Of a stretch of DNA of 64,000 nt, positions 45,127 to 54,071 are shown piece after piece. Position 1 is the first letter of the stretch; every line of letters starts with the position of its first letter. This stretch comes from JAVJST01 sp040219295. Lineage in GTDB: Bacteria; Pseudomonadota; Alphaproteobacteria; Rhodospirillales; Casp-alpha2. The stretch lies in the NCBI GenBank assembly GCA_040219295.1, contig JAVJST010000005.1, positions 186,001 to 250,000 on the forward strand. The letters run 5' to 3'. Made by a program: the position numbers and the translations under genes. The notes beneath the pieces are model-generated. The model did not search any database. It worked only from the letters and a program-made list of their open reading frames with translations, and was not told the origin of the DNA.

Positions 45127-48100
45127 TTAGTCCTCGCAAACACGGAGCGCCGGGTCGCCTAGCAGAATGTACTCAAGCGCAGTCTGCTGCATGGCACGCT
45201 GTCTATTCGGATTCGAGGTCAATGCCGCGGCGGCGTTGATGGCGGCGTACTCGAACAGCCATTTGATCGTGGGGGTGTCCCCAATCTTGCGGGCCGAGTC
45301 GACCAGCTTGGTGAACTCGATCGCGAGTTGGGCCCCGAAATCGGCGCCGACGGGAAACGGCGAGGCAATGATGGCGTCGACATTCTTTCTGTTCAGTTCC
45401 TCAACGACCGTCCAGTTTCTCTGACTTGCATCGGCGGTCGAACATGCTGCAAGGAAGGCGGCACTACCGGGCGGAAACTTCCGCTTCCGCTTGTTTCCGT
45501 CGATCCGCCGGATGCGTTGTCCGGACTCGTACCAGAACCCGCCGTATCCATGGTGGGCGAGCACCACCAGCCCCTCGGTCCGCGGCGACGCTTTGTCCGA
45601 ACCGGGTTCACCGAAGTACTGAGTGAACTTGGCTAAGTCCGAGAGCCATACACCGGCGTTGCCGGCAGTCGCCGGCAAGTCGAGCAAGGCATCGACGACA
45701 TCACCGCTAACGCCTGTCAATATTTGTGGGACGGCAAGGTTCCAATTGCCGATACACGCCTGGTCGGAGGCAAAGTAGCGTGCACCACTGAGTGGCTGGA
45801 CGATGGTCGCCGGGGTCTTGAACATTGCTTCGATGCCGGTTCCCTCGGTATCGGCCGCGAGCAGGCCGAGAGGAACATACATCGGCCGCTTGCTTGCGTC
45901 GGTCACCCGAACGGTGATGGTCCGATGTGTCCCGTCCGTCAGTTGCTTGAGCCGGGCGGCGGTGGCCTTCGCTTCGGTATCGGACGGGCAGCCAGTATCG
46001 CTGTCACAGGACCCGCTGTCGAAACCCGTAAACAGGTAGTCCCAGAGTCTTTGAGCGACAAAGGCATACGGGGCCTGACCACCGGCCTTGGCGGCATCGC
46101 GGGAGTCGCCGATGTCTTGCTCAAGGCCGTTCTCGACATAAGTACTGAGGTTGCCGCCGGTGCGCCACATGGCCAGATTGGGCGGATCGACCGTACCATC
46201 GACAATGGCGACGACGGTGGTTGGCATGTCGTCCGCGTCGGTCGTCTCAAACAACTGAATCGCGATATCCGCAGCCCTCTCCTCGTCGCCGCGATGTTCG
46301 ATGACCGACGCGAGAATGGCGTCCGCGCCGCTTTGCAGCAGCGCCTGGTCCGGCGCGCTAGAGCGGCAGTCCGGTACGGCCGTGTCGGGTGCGCTGACAA
46401 TGGGGATGCTCAGGACCACATAGTCGAGCGGCATCATCATCTGGTCGTCGAGTATGGAGAACGCGATCCGGCCGCACGGTCTGTTGACGTTTTGCGGCGC
46501 GTCGATACTGAACGAGACCCGCGAGGCGCCGATGGCATCCGAAAAATCGATCAGCGTTATCGCGCCGGCGAAGGCGGCCTGAAAAGCGTCCCTGTCGTTC
46601 GTCAGGTCGCGGTCGGGTTTCGTGCGCAACGGCTCCAGCTTGATCGTCAGCGGCTGCTCGGCGCTGCCTCTGATCCTCAGGGCGTTATCGATGGCGATGG
46701 CGCGGACCCGAACGGGAATCGATGTTTCGTCCGGGTACTTGGCGAGCAGGTCCTTTATGCCGGATCCGGCCGGGCTGCTGCCGATGCCCCGGTCCATGCC
46801 GAAGAGCCTGTCATAGAGGTAGGGCGACAGGTCGAGATGGACCTGATGGGTATTCGGCCGGCCGCGGGTCACGGCGGCGACCTGATCGGTCCCGTATGAT
46901 TGCCACGTGTTCCAGAATATGCCCCTGTTCTTGAGTTCGATGATAGGAGCGGACTCTGGCATCGGCATCGGCATCGGCTCCGGCATCGGTTCCGGCGTGG
47001 CCGCCACCGGCTCGTCGGCGAAAACGGGTTCATCCACGGACGCCGGCGCCCGCCCCCCGCCGTCGCTCGCGACGTCACGCATTCCTTTATCAGGGAAGTC
47101 GGGGAACGCGGGGGATGTCGGCATCATGTCCGACGATTCCAGGCTCGTCAGGATATCACGACCCGGCAGAACGCCGTCGGCGAACTTGGAGAAAGCCTGT
47201 TCCCAGTCTAGCCGCTGATCTTCGTCGAACGTGACGGCGCGAAACGACTTCGAGAGCTCGGCCTCCTTGCGGACTTCCGACATGGTCTCGTCGTAACGCT
47301 CGAGAGCGCGTCGGTTGCGCTCATCGGTGAACTCGGCAATGACGCCGAGCACCGTTTCGCGGGTTTCGTCGTCCAGTTCTTCGAGGGCACCGCGCCCGAC
47401 GGCAAGAACGTGTCCGAAGTAACGGTGCGGCGGCAGCATGAAGACCTCCGTACCGGAATCGGAGAACGGCCTGTTGCCGAGAGCGCTGCCGGGGGCGATC
47501 TCGAACGCGTTGATTTCGCCACTCAACAGCGCGGGCACTCTCTCGGAAAAGGGTCTTGCTCCGGAAATGATCCTGGCGCCGGCGTTGCGCATGATCGCAT
47601 GCCTTTCGTCCTCTGCAGACGACAGAAAGACCGTCATGTCGCGGAAATCGTCCGGCCGTTCCATGGCCCGGTCGGTGACGAACGAGATCATGTCCGCATG
47701 CCATTGTCCGAGTACCGTCAACTCGTCCTCGTCGTTGAAGTCGGCGATGCCGTATTCCCGCATCAAGCCGCTGTAGTCGGCGACTTCGCGGAGATCGCCG
47801 AACCTGTAGAACTCCAGGAAAGCCGAGTAGAACGGGCTTCGAGTCGCGGCGTTGCGCATTGGAATTGCGCCGAACTTGAACTCGCCGTCCGCGATGACCT
47901 GATCGGTGACCTGGGGCGGATAAGCGGCAACATCGAGCTTCAGGGCGCCGTCGGTTGCGTCCATCAGCCGCGCCGCGAGTTGGTTCAGTTCGGTGTAGAT
48001 CGTGCTGCCGGGGCCACCCGGGGACCATACGGCCCAGAACTCCTGCGCCATGCCGGGTCGCGGTGCGACAATGATAACTGCACTGAGGAATGCGGCGACG

Positions 48101-48153
48101 ATCGCGGCCAACACGCCAGTTCTCGAACCGCTCTTTCTGCGACGGGTGGTCAT
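45127..48153 (-). CDS. Exported TRAP-type binding domain fused to CHAT (caspase-like) protease domain
   Basis: 1008 residues from ATG 48153 with GGGGAGG upstream. Signal peptide (GVLAAIVAAFLSAVIIVAP, cleavage after GMAQ) is followed by a DctP/TRAP solute-binding domain (about residues 35-340; EINAFEIAPGSALGNRP, EVFMLPPHRYFGHVLAVGRGALEEL). A Pro/Met-rich linker (PEPMPEPMPMPMPES, about 383-400) leads to a beta-rich middle region and a C-terminal CHAT domain with catalytic H868 in LAHHGYGGF and C904 in FLAACSTAD. CHAT domains are usually cytoplasmic, so an exported one fused to a ligand-binding domain is unusual. It could be a ligand-gated periplasmic protease (inference). Confidence 0.9.
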   Translation of the reverse strand: MTTRRRKSGSRTGVLAAIVAAFLSAVIIVAPRPGMAQEFWAVWSPGGPGSTIYTELNQLAARLMDATDGALKLDVAAYPPQVTDQVIADGEFKFGAIPMRNAATRSPFYSAFLEFYRFGDLREVADYSGLMREYGIADFNDEDELTVLGQWHADMISFVTDRAMERPDDFRDMTVFLSSAEDERHAIMRNAGARIISGARPFSERVPALLSGEINAFEIAPGSALGNRPFSDSGTEVFMLPPHRYFGHVLAVGRGALEELDDETRETVLGVIAEFTDERNRRALERYDETMSEVRKEAELSKSFRAVTFDEDQRLDWEQAFSKFADGVLPGRDILTSLESSDMMPTSPAFPDFPDKGMRDVASDGGGRAPASVDEPVFADEPVAATPEPMPEPMPMPMPESAPIIELKNRGIFWNTWQSYGTDQVAAVTRGRPNTHQVHLDLSPYLYDRLFGMDRGIGSSPAGSGIKDLLAKYPDETSIPVRVRAIAIDNALRIRGSAEQPLTIKLEPLRTKPDRDLTNDRDAFQAAFAGAITLIDFSDAIGASRVSFSIDAPQNVNRPCGRIAFSILDDQMMMPLDYVVLSIPIVSAPDTAVPDCRSSAPDQALLQSGADAILASVIEHRGDEERAADIAIQLFETTDADDMPTTVVAIVDGTVDPPNLAMWRTGGNLSTYVENGLEQDIGDSRDAAKAGGQAPYAFVAQRLWDYLFTGFDSGSCDSDTGCPSDTEAKATAARLKQLTDGTHRTITVRVTDASKRPMYVPLGLLAADTEGTGIEAMFKTPATIVQPLSGARYFASDQACIGNWNLAVPQILTGVSGDVVDALLDLPATAGNAGVWLSDLAKFTQYFGEPGSDKASPRTEGLVVLAHHGYGGFWYESGQRIRRIDGNKRKRKFPPGSAAFLAACSTADASQRNWTVVEELNRKNVDAIIASPFPVGADFGAQLAIEFTKLVDSARKIGDTPTIKWLFEYAAINAAAALTSNPNRQRAMQQTALEYILLGDPALRVCED

Positions 48154-48205
48154 GACACTGCCTCCCCGGGACCCGCCCGGATCAGGCGGGTCCGACCGTC
48201 TCAGT

Positions 48206-49087
48206 TCAAAGGAACGTATCCATCACGCTGAGGCGCGCTCTGATGCGATCGATTTTGGCCATGAGCGCTTTGCGCTGGTCCTTCAAGGCTTCGACCAGCG
48301 CGGCATCGCCTGCGGCAGCCGTTATTCGCGATTCGATGCCGGCGAGTTCGGCTTTGTCTTTTTCTTTCTCGGCACGCAGTTTTGTAATGCTGTTTTCGAT
48401 CAACTCTTCCTGCGACCGCTGGGTCACGCCGGCCTTCTTCACCATCGAGGCGACGCCCTGATAGAACGAGCAGAGCTGATGATAGGCGATGGCGTCGCGA
48501 ACGGCGTCCTCAACAGTATACGTCGCGGTATCGCCGGCCCGCCGGGCAACCAGGGCCTCGTGGGCGACCCGCCGGTTTTCGTCGATCTCGGCGATGATCG
48601 CGGCGGCCAGCATCTCCTGGTAGACCTCCTCGTTCACCAGCGAGCGCGTCGAGTTGGTCAATGCCGCAGAACCCGAGAGGATGTTGACCGCCGTGGTGCC
48701 CGTGACTACCGCACCCGCGCCGGCAAGCGCCGAGGTCAGGAAACCGGTTGATACGTTGAAGACGGCGGCATTGGTGTGAATAGACGCCTTGTGACGGTCG
48801 CACGTCTCATCCGATCGGCGGATGATCGCGCCCTGCAGGAAGTTTCTGGCACCGACATCCGTGGCCGCCGCGACGTAGGCCGGTCCGCTCCTGTCGGGCA
48901 GCTTCAGGGTGTCGATGTCGATGGGATCTTCCTCGCCTTGCCGCTTCGTCACCGGCGCGACCTGCGCGAGGTCGGTAAACGCCGAACATCCAGAAAGCGA
49001 AACCGCGGCAAGCAGAAAGAGAAGTGGCGCTTTTCTGCGCCCTCGGTCAAGAATTTCAGTCAGATCGTCAATGGCTGTGAAGAACAT
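48206..49087 (-). CDS. Predicted lipoprotein with hydrophobic hairpin and C-terminal coiled coil
   Basis: 293 residues from ATG 49087, chosen over longer in-frame starts because GAGGGGG lies just upstream. The lipobox is LSGC (C34). A hydrophobic Gly/Ala-rich stretch (about residues 110-150) follows, then helical sequence and a charged coiled coil (EELIENSITKLRAEKEKDKAELAG to the end). I recognise no family. It is first in the minus-strand series lipoprotein - CHAT protein - phosphoesterase, with 52 bases before the CHAT gene, so it is probably a structural partner in the envelope. Confidence 0.75.
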   Translation of the reverse strand: MFFTAIDDLTEILDRGRRKAPLLFLLAAVSLSGCSAFTDLAQVAPVTKRQGEEDPIDIDTLKLPDRSGPAYVAAATDVGARNFLQGAIIRRSDETCDRHKASIHTNAAVFNVSTGFLTSALAGAGAVVTGTTAVNILSGSAALTNSTRSLVNEEVYQEMLAAAIIAEIDENRRVAHEALVARRAGDTATYTVEDAVRDAIAYHQLCSFYQGVASMVKKAGVTQRSQEELIENSITKLRAEKEKDKAELAGIESRITAAAGDAALVEALKDQRKALMAKIDRIRARLSVMDTFL

Positions 49088-49445
49088 TATTCCCCCTCGC
49101 GATACGCAGCGCGTAAACACCGATGTCGCGGTCGGGTCGGCTTGTTCTTTGGACATCGGCTCGGATATCCCCAACCATTGGTTGAATGATAAGCGTGTTT
49201 TATCCGCCGAGTCCACAGGTCACGAGAGTTCCATGAATCGTTTCGTGTGTCGGTGGTATGTGAGAAGCCCGGATTTCCGCCGTTTCAGAGGCCGAGTACA
49301 TTCAGTTAGCGACGTGATCTCGCCGCGTTGACCGACCAGTGGTTGAAGGATGTTGGCAACTCCCAAGCCGCCGCCGATTTCGGCAGACCAGAGGCGGTTT
49401 TCGGAACATGATGATGGACATTCCGCATGAAGGAGAAGCACGACA

Positions 49446-49817
49446 ATGTCGAAGGTGAGCGAGAGTACCGGCGCCGAGGACCGCACCGGAACACTGCCGC
49501 GTCCGGACGCGGGTTCTCTCATCGCGCGGTCGGCGGCCCAGCCGTGGGAACCAGACGGGTCGTCGGGGTTCTCGTACAAGACACTGTTCGAGGATCCGTC
49601 GAGCGGGCAGACAACCATGTTGATGAAGGTCGAAGCAGGTGCGCTGTCGCCGTCGCACATGCACGATCAGCTCGAGCAGGTTTTCGTGATCGATGGAACC
49701 TTCTACGACGAGTACCGCAATTATGAAGCCGGAGATTTCATCGTCCGCGCGCCCGGCGCGCTTCACACGGGGGGCAGTCGGGACGGTGCGTTGCTGCTGG
49801 TGGTTTACTCTGCTTGA
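49446..49817 (+). CDS. Cupin-domain protein (ChrR-like cupin)
   Basis: 123 residues, a single cupin barrel. SPSHMHDQLEQVFVIDGTFYDE (motif 1, with H and E ligands) and YEAGDFIVRAPGALHTGG (motif 2, with the final H) resemble the ChrR/anti-ECFsigma cupin domain. No sigma factor is adjacent. It converges with the K+ channel gene eight bases away. Confidence 0.85.
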   Translation: MSKVSESTGAEDRTGTLPRPDAGSLIARSAAQPWEPDGSSGFSYKTLFEDPSSGQTTMLMKVEAGALSPSHMHDQLEQVFVIDGTFYDEYRNYEAGDFIVRAPGALHTGGSRDGALLLVVYSA

Positions 49818-49825
49818 TCCGGGCG

Positions 49826-50791
49826 TCAGCTGCCGTCGTGGCCGTGAATCGGCATGCCGCAATGCGGGCAGTGTCGCAGGCCATCAGCCGGGCGCATCCG
49901 GTGGCGCTGGTTAAGTATCGAGGCCGCTTCCGTGTCGCTCAGGTCGATGTCTTCCTGCAGATCGCGGAGCCGCTTGCGGCCCTCGTCGTCGAGCGGCTCG
50001 GCATCGAGTAGTTCGTCGATCAGCGCCTCGAAACGGCGGCGGCGGCGGTGCAGCGCTTCGTTGAAGCCCGATGCCAGGATGCCCGCGGGCAGCGCGATCA
50101 TGCCGACGCTGAGGATTCCGACCATGCCGCTGAATATCTTGCCCGCCACCGTAACCGGCACGACATCGCCATAGCCGACCGTGGTCACCGTAACGACCGC
50201 CCACCACAGCGCCGCGGGGATCGAGCCGAATGCCTCCGGCTGCGCGTCGTGTTCGGCGACGAACACGAGACATGCCGCGAGTACCATCATGACGATCAGC
50301 ACGAACAGGGCCGCGCCGATATTTCGGGCCTCGTCGTGCAACACCTGGAACAAGAGCCGCATGCCCGCCGAGTAACGTGACAGACGCGCGATCCTCAGCA
50401 GCCGGACGACGCGGAGGATGCGCAGATCGACGCTGACGAAAAACGACAGATAGAACGGCAGAATGACGGCGAGATCGATCAAGGCCATCGGCGTCAGCAT
50501 GTAGCGCAGCCGCCCGATGACCGGATGCCTGTACTTCTCACCCGGATGCTCCGTCACCGACCAGACCCGAAGCAGATACTCGATGGTGAAGACTACGACC
50601 GACAGGGTTTCGAATGCGTAGAACGCGGCGGCATACCCGGCGTAGACTTCCGGCACGGTTTCTAGCACCACTGCGGCGACGTTGAGGGTGATCAGCACGA
50701 TCAGCGCCTGGTCGACGAACCGGCCGAACCGGGTCGCGGCGCGGCCGGCCTCGAGGGTCTCGAAGACGAACAGGCGCGCCGGGATCGTCAT
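49826..50791 (-). CDS. Voltage-gated K+ channel with C-terminal zinc-ribbon tail
   Basis: 321 residues from ATG 50791. Six membrane segments; S4 arginines R124, R127, R130, R133 and R136 occur every third residue, and the selectivity filter is TVGYGD (residues 204-209), so this is a Kv-type potassium channel. A cytoplasmic coiled tail ends in CPHCGMPIHGH, a compact Cys/His metal-binding motif not common in bacterial Kv channels. Start overlaps the DUF423 stop by four bases. Confidence 0.92.
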   Translation of the reverse strand: MTIPARLFVFETLEAGRAATRFGRFVDQALIVLITLNVAAVVLETVPEVYAGYAAAFYAFETLSVVVFTIEYLLRVWSVTEHPGEKYRHPVIGRLRYMLTPMALIDLAVILPFYLSFFVSVDLRILRVVRLLRIARLSRYSAGMRLLFQVLHDEARNIGAALFVLIVMMVLAACLVFVAEHDAQPEAFGSIPAALWWAVVTVTTVGYGDVVPVTVAGKIFSGMVGILSVGMIALPAGILASGFNEALHRRRRRFEALIDELLDAEPLDDEGRKRLRDLQEDIDLSDTEAASILNQRHRMRPADGLRHCPHCGMPIHGHDGS

Positions 50792-51189
50792 GATCCAATC
50801 TCCGGTGCTGTCCGGATGCTCAGCGCGCCGAGCGCGGTCAACGCCCATCCGGCCATTAGCGCCACGCCGCCCGCCGGCGCCGAGCCGCTGAACGGCACGT
50901 CGGCCGTTATTCCGAAGAAATAAAGCGAGCCGGAGAACAGTACGATACCGGCGACAAATGCGAGACCGGCGAGTCGAGGGACGACGGCACCGCCACTGCG
51001 TTCGACCAGCCACGCAACCGCGAGCAGCGCCAGGGCGTGCCACATCTGGTAGTCGACGCCGGTGTTGAAGCTCCTGACCAGGTAGTCGGGTTCGCCCGCG
51101 AGGCCGTGTGCGCCATAGGCCCCGGCGGCGACGCCCATGAGGCCGTTGAGGGCGCCGATGACGACCCAGACGCGCGGCGCGGCGAGCAT
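50788..51189 (-). CDS. DUF423-family membrane protein
   Basis: 133 residues from ATG 51189 with four membrane segments. VIGALNGLMGVAAGAYGAHGL and the following QMWHALALLAVAWL are the DUF423 hallmarks. Function unknown. The start overlaps the C26 hydrolase stop by one base and the stop overlaps the channel start by four, so all three are translationally coupled. Confidence 0.9.
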   Translation of the reverse strand: MLAAPRVWVVIGALNGLMGVAAGAYGAHGLAGEPDYLVRSFNTGVDYQMWHALALLAVAWLVERSGGAVVPRLAGLAFVAGIVLFSGSLYFFGITADVPFSGSAPAGGVALMAGWALTALGALSIRTAPEIGS

Positions 51190-51926
51190 CAGTCTGCGAT
51201 CCGGGCCGGCGGGCTGGCCCCCGCGGCGACGTCGACGAAAACATCGAAGAGCCGGCGGTTCGGGTCGTCCGCCGCGAGGAAGAACTCCGGATGCCACTGG
51301 ACACCGAGCGCGAAACGGTGATCGTCCAGCTCAAGGGCCTCAATCACGCCGTCCGGTGCATAGGCCGAGGCGGTCACATTCGGCGGCAGTTCGGTGAACC
51401 CTTCGCGGTGCGCGGTGTTCACGCCGAACCGGGTGCGTCTGGTGATCGCGTGAAGCAACGAGCCGGACGCCACCTCGACGTCATGGGCGGTTTCCTCCGC
51501 CGGCCTTTCGTTGAGGTGATCGATCTCGGTCTTGACCGCCTTGTGGATATCACGGTGAACGATGCCGCCACGCAAAATGCCCAGAACCTGCATGCCCGCG
51601 CAAATACCGAGGATCGGCATATCGAGCTCAAGGGCGTTTTCGACCAGAGAGAACTCGAAAGCGACGCGGGGGTGTGGAGGTGCGCCATCATCGAGTTCAC
51701 CGTAATAGACCGACGGGAACGGGTAGAAGCCGCCCGGCACGATGAGTCCGTCGAGACGGTCGATGATATCGTTCATCGCATCGGGCACATAACCGAGTCC
51801 GAGCGGCAGGCCGCCGGCCTTGTCGACGGCGTCGAAATAGGCGCAACGCAGGGCATTGTGCGGCCGTTTCGAGAACGAGCCCTCGGCCTCGTAATCCAGC
51901 AGGATGCCGATCAGTGGGCGCATCAT
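51189..51926 (-). CDS. C26-family gamma-glutamyl hydrolase (PuuD-like)
   Basis: 245 residues from ATG 51926 (AAGGA upstream). The class I glutamine-amidotransferase triad is present: nucleophile Cys in GICAGMQV and the His-Glu pair in QWHPEFF. It matches the peptidase C26 family that cleaves gamma-glutamyl-GABA or similar gamma-glutamyl amides. First gene of the hydrolase - DUF423 - K+ channel operon. A link to polyamine or glutamate handling is suggested, not shown. Confidence 0.88.
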   Translation of the reverse strand: MMRPLIGILLDYEAEGSFSKRPHNALRCAYFDAVDKAGGLPLGLGYVPDAMNDIIDRLDGLIVPGGFYPFPSVYYGELDDGAPPHPRVAFEFSLVENALELDMPILGICAGMQVLGILRGGIVHRDIHKAVKTEIDHLNERPAEETAHDVEVASGSLLHAITRRTRFGVNTAHREGFTELPPNVTASAYAPDGVIEALELDDHRFALGVQWHPEFFLAADDPNRRLFDVFVDVAAGASPPARIAD

Positions 51927-52069
51927 GAATGGTCCTTGCCCAGCACGCCAGATTCGCCGCAGGGGACGAATCGTCTTGCCGATCATCATACACCGTGTTT
52001 GACGGGTGTTCGACAACCCGAGCGGGTTCCTCTAATCAGGATACTCGACTTCCTCAGGGGGACCGGCCG

Positions 52070-53080
52070 GTGAACACACAAGTTGAAACCGCCGACACGG
52101 GCGAGACGACGGCGACACTGGTTCGCGGTGTGTCGCTGGCCTTGCTGGCTTTCTTCCTGTTCGATTCAATGGGTGCCATCGTCAAGTATCTGGGTGCCGA
52201 TTACCCGGCGCAGCAGATGTCGATGTACCGCAACCTGTTCGGTCTGATCCCGAGTATGCTGGTGCTGGCGTTTTCGGCCAGTTGGCATGCCGCCGGCCGG
52301 CCGATCATCATCCGCCAGTGGCGTCTCGGCCTGCTGCGCGGCGCCTTCATCGCCGTTGCTCAGTACTGTTTCTACTCATCCCTGGTGCATCTCGAGTTCG
52401 CCACTGCGGTCACCCTGTCGTTTATCGCACCGGTGTTCGTCACCGCGCTGAGTGTGCCGATCCTGAAAACCAGAGTCGGGATGTGGAGCTGGATCGCGGT
52501 CGCCGTGGGGTTCTCCGGGGTACTGATGGTCATGCGGCCGGGCACCGAAATCTTTGACGTCTACTCGGTACTGCCGCTCGGTGCCGCTCTCGGCTACGCG
52601 TTGGCGGCGGTGACGGTCCGCCGGCTCGATGACGACGTACCAAACGCCACCGTGAATCTCTACTCGACGGTCGGCGCGTTGTTCGGTGCGACGGTCTTCG
52701 TGTTGTCGACCGACGGTTACGTGCCGGTCGCTTCGGCACACGACTGGATGTGGATCGTCATCATGGGGTGTTGCGGCGGGCTGGCCGTGCTGGCACTGGT
52801 CGGCGCCTACCGCACTGCGCCGCCCAGCAGCATTGCGCCGTTCGAGTACTTCGGCATCCCGATCTCGTTCACCATCGGTTACGTGATCTTCGACGAGGCG
52901 CCGTTCGACACCCTGTTCCCGGGCGTGCTGTTCATTGTCGGCGGGGGCCTGCTGATCTTCTGGCGCCAGGGGCTTCGAGACAAACGGGCCCGTGAGAGCG
53001 AGCAGGCGGAAAATCAGGCGGCGAACGCCTGGAACGCCAACCCGGCCAACATCGATCCGGCGAACGCGAAGAACAGGTAG
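52070..53080 (+). CDS. DMT/EamA-family transporter
   Basis: 336 residues from GTG 52070 with CAGGGGG upstream. Ten hydrophobic segments, two EamA repeats (SLVHLEFATAVTLSFIAPVFV; APFEYFGIPISFTIGYVIFDE). It is divergent from the C26 hydrolase. Its last 67 bases overlap, in antisense, the end of the convergent permease gene, giving an Asn/Ala-rich tail (NQAANAWNANPANIDPANAKNR). Confidence 0.85.
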   Translation: MNTQVETADTGETTATLVRGVSLALLAFFLFDSMGAIVKYLGADYPAQQMSMYRNLFGLIPSMLVLAFSASWHAAGRPIIIRQWRLGLLRGAFIAVAQYCFYSSLVHLEFATAVTLSFIAPVFVTALSVPILKTRVGMWSWIAVAVGFSGVLMVMRPGTEIFDVYSVLPLGAALGYALAAVTVRRLDDDVPNATVNLYSTVGALFGATVFVLSTDGYVPVASAHDWMWIVIMGCCGGLAVLALVGAYRTAPPSSIAPFEYFGIPISFTIGYVIFDEAPFDTLFPGVLFIVGGGLLIFWRQGLRDKRARESEQAENQAANAWNANPANIDPANAKNR

Positions 53081-54045
53081 AGCGCGAACACCCGTTTCTT
53101 CGCCAGCGCCCAAACGGCGATCGCCGCCGGAATGCACGACACGCCGCCCGCCACCATAAAAGCGATTGCCGCACCCGGCGCCATGCCCTGTTCGAGCAGT
53201 CCGGCGACAAGCGGCAGGGCTGCGTAACCGTTGATGTAGGCGGGCACGCCCACCAGCGTCGCCACGACCACCGACCAGATATCGCCGTCGCCGACGGCAC
53301 CGGCCACCAGTTCGGCAGGGATATAGGTGATCATCAGACTTTCGACGACGAAGGCGAGGGTCAGCCACTTGCCGAGGAACAGCGTGTTCTTGAGGCTGCT
53401 CTCGGCGAACTTTTCGCGCAGTTCCGGTTCACGCCACACGGCCCATACGGGATCCTTGTGCGTGCGAACCTTGGCGCCGCCGCAGCCGCCGTCGCCGACG
53501 CCCGGACGAAGCGGGTTCGCCAATCCGCCGGCCCGCGAGATGAAGTAGACGCCGAAACCGCCGAGCAGGCCGATGCCGACCGCCGCGATTGTCTTGGCGA
53601 TCGCGTACTCGATCCCCAGCGCGCCGACGGTCATCGCGAACATCGCCGGATCGATTACCGGCGACGACAGCCAGAACGCCATGACCGGCGCCAGCGGCAC
53701 GCCCATGGCCAGCAGCGCGGCGATCAGCGGGATGACGCCGCACGAACAGAACGGCGACAGGCCACCGAACAGCGCGGCGGTAACGATCATCAGGGTTTCA
53801 CGTCCCTGGAATGCGCCGGCGATCAGATTATCGGCCTGGCTCGCGGTGGCGTAAGCCGCGATCAGGATCGACGCGACAAGCCACGGCGCCACGTCGACCA
53901 GCGCGAGGACAGTGAACTCGGCCGAATCGGCCGCCTGGTCCGGCGAGCCCACCAACAACAGCAGGAAGATCGCGACCACGGCCAGCCAAACGCGGTCGAT
54001 GCGGGCAGCGGCAAAACGGAAACCTTGCTGGACGAGTTCGGACAT
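53014..54045 (-). CDS. COG0701-type permease (ArsP/UPF0718-like)
   Basis: 343 residues from ATG 54045, about eight membrane segments. The Cys-rich motif FCSCGVIPL (C100, C102) and AFWLSSPVIDPAMF are typical of the DUF318/COG0701 permeases, which include the organoarsenical exporter ArsP and putative copper or zinc effluxers. It is downstream of an ArsR-type regulator with a Cys pair, so a metal or metalloid export role is likely. A Gly/Cys-rich loop (GDGGCGGAKVRTHKD) divides the two halves. Confidence 0.85.
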   Translation of the reverse strand: MSELVQQGFRFAAARIDRVWLAVVAIFLLLLVGSPDQAADSAEFTVLALVDVAPWLVASILIAAYATASQADNLIAGAFQGRETLMIVTAALFGGLSPFCSCGVIPLIAALLAMGVPLAPVMAFWLSSPVIDPAMFAMTVGALGIEYAIAKTIAAVGIGLLGGFGVYFISRAGGLANPLRPGVGDGGCGGAKVRTHKDPVWAVWREPELREKFAESSLKNTLFLGKWLTLAFVVESLMITYIPAELVAGAVGDGDIWSVVVATLVGVPAYINGYAALPLVAGLLEQGMAPGAAIAFMVAGGVSCIPAAIAVWALAKKRVFALYLFFAFAGSMLAGLAFQAFAA

Positions 54046-54071
54046 GGAGACCTCAAATTGGTTCGCAGCGG

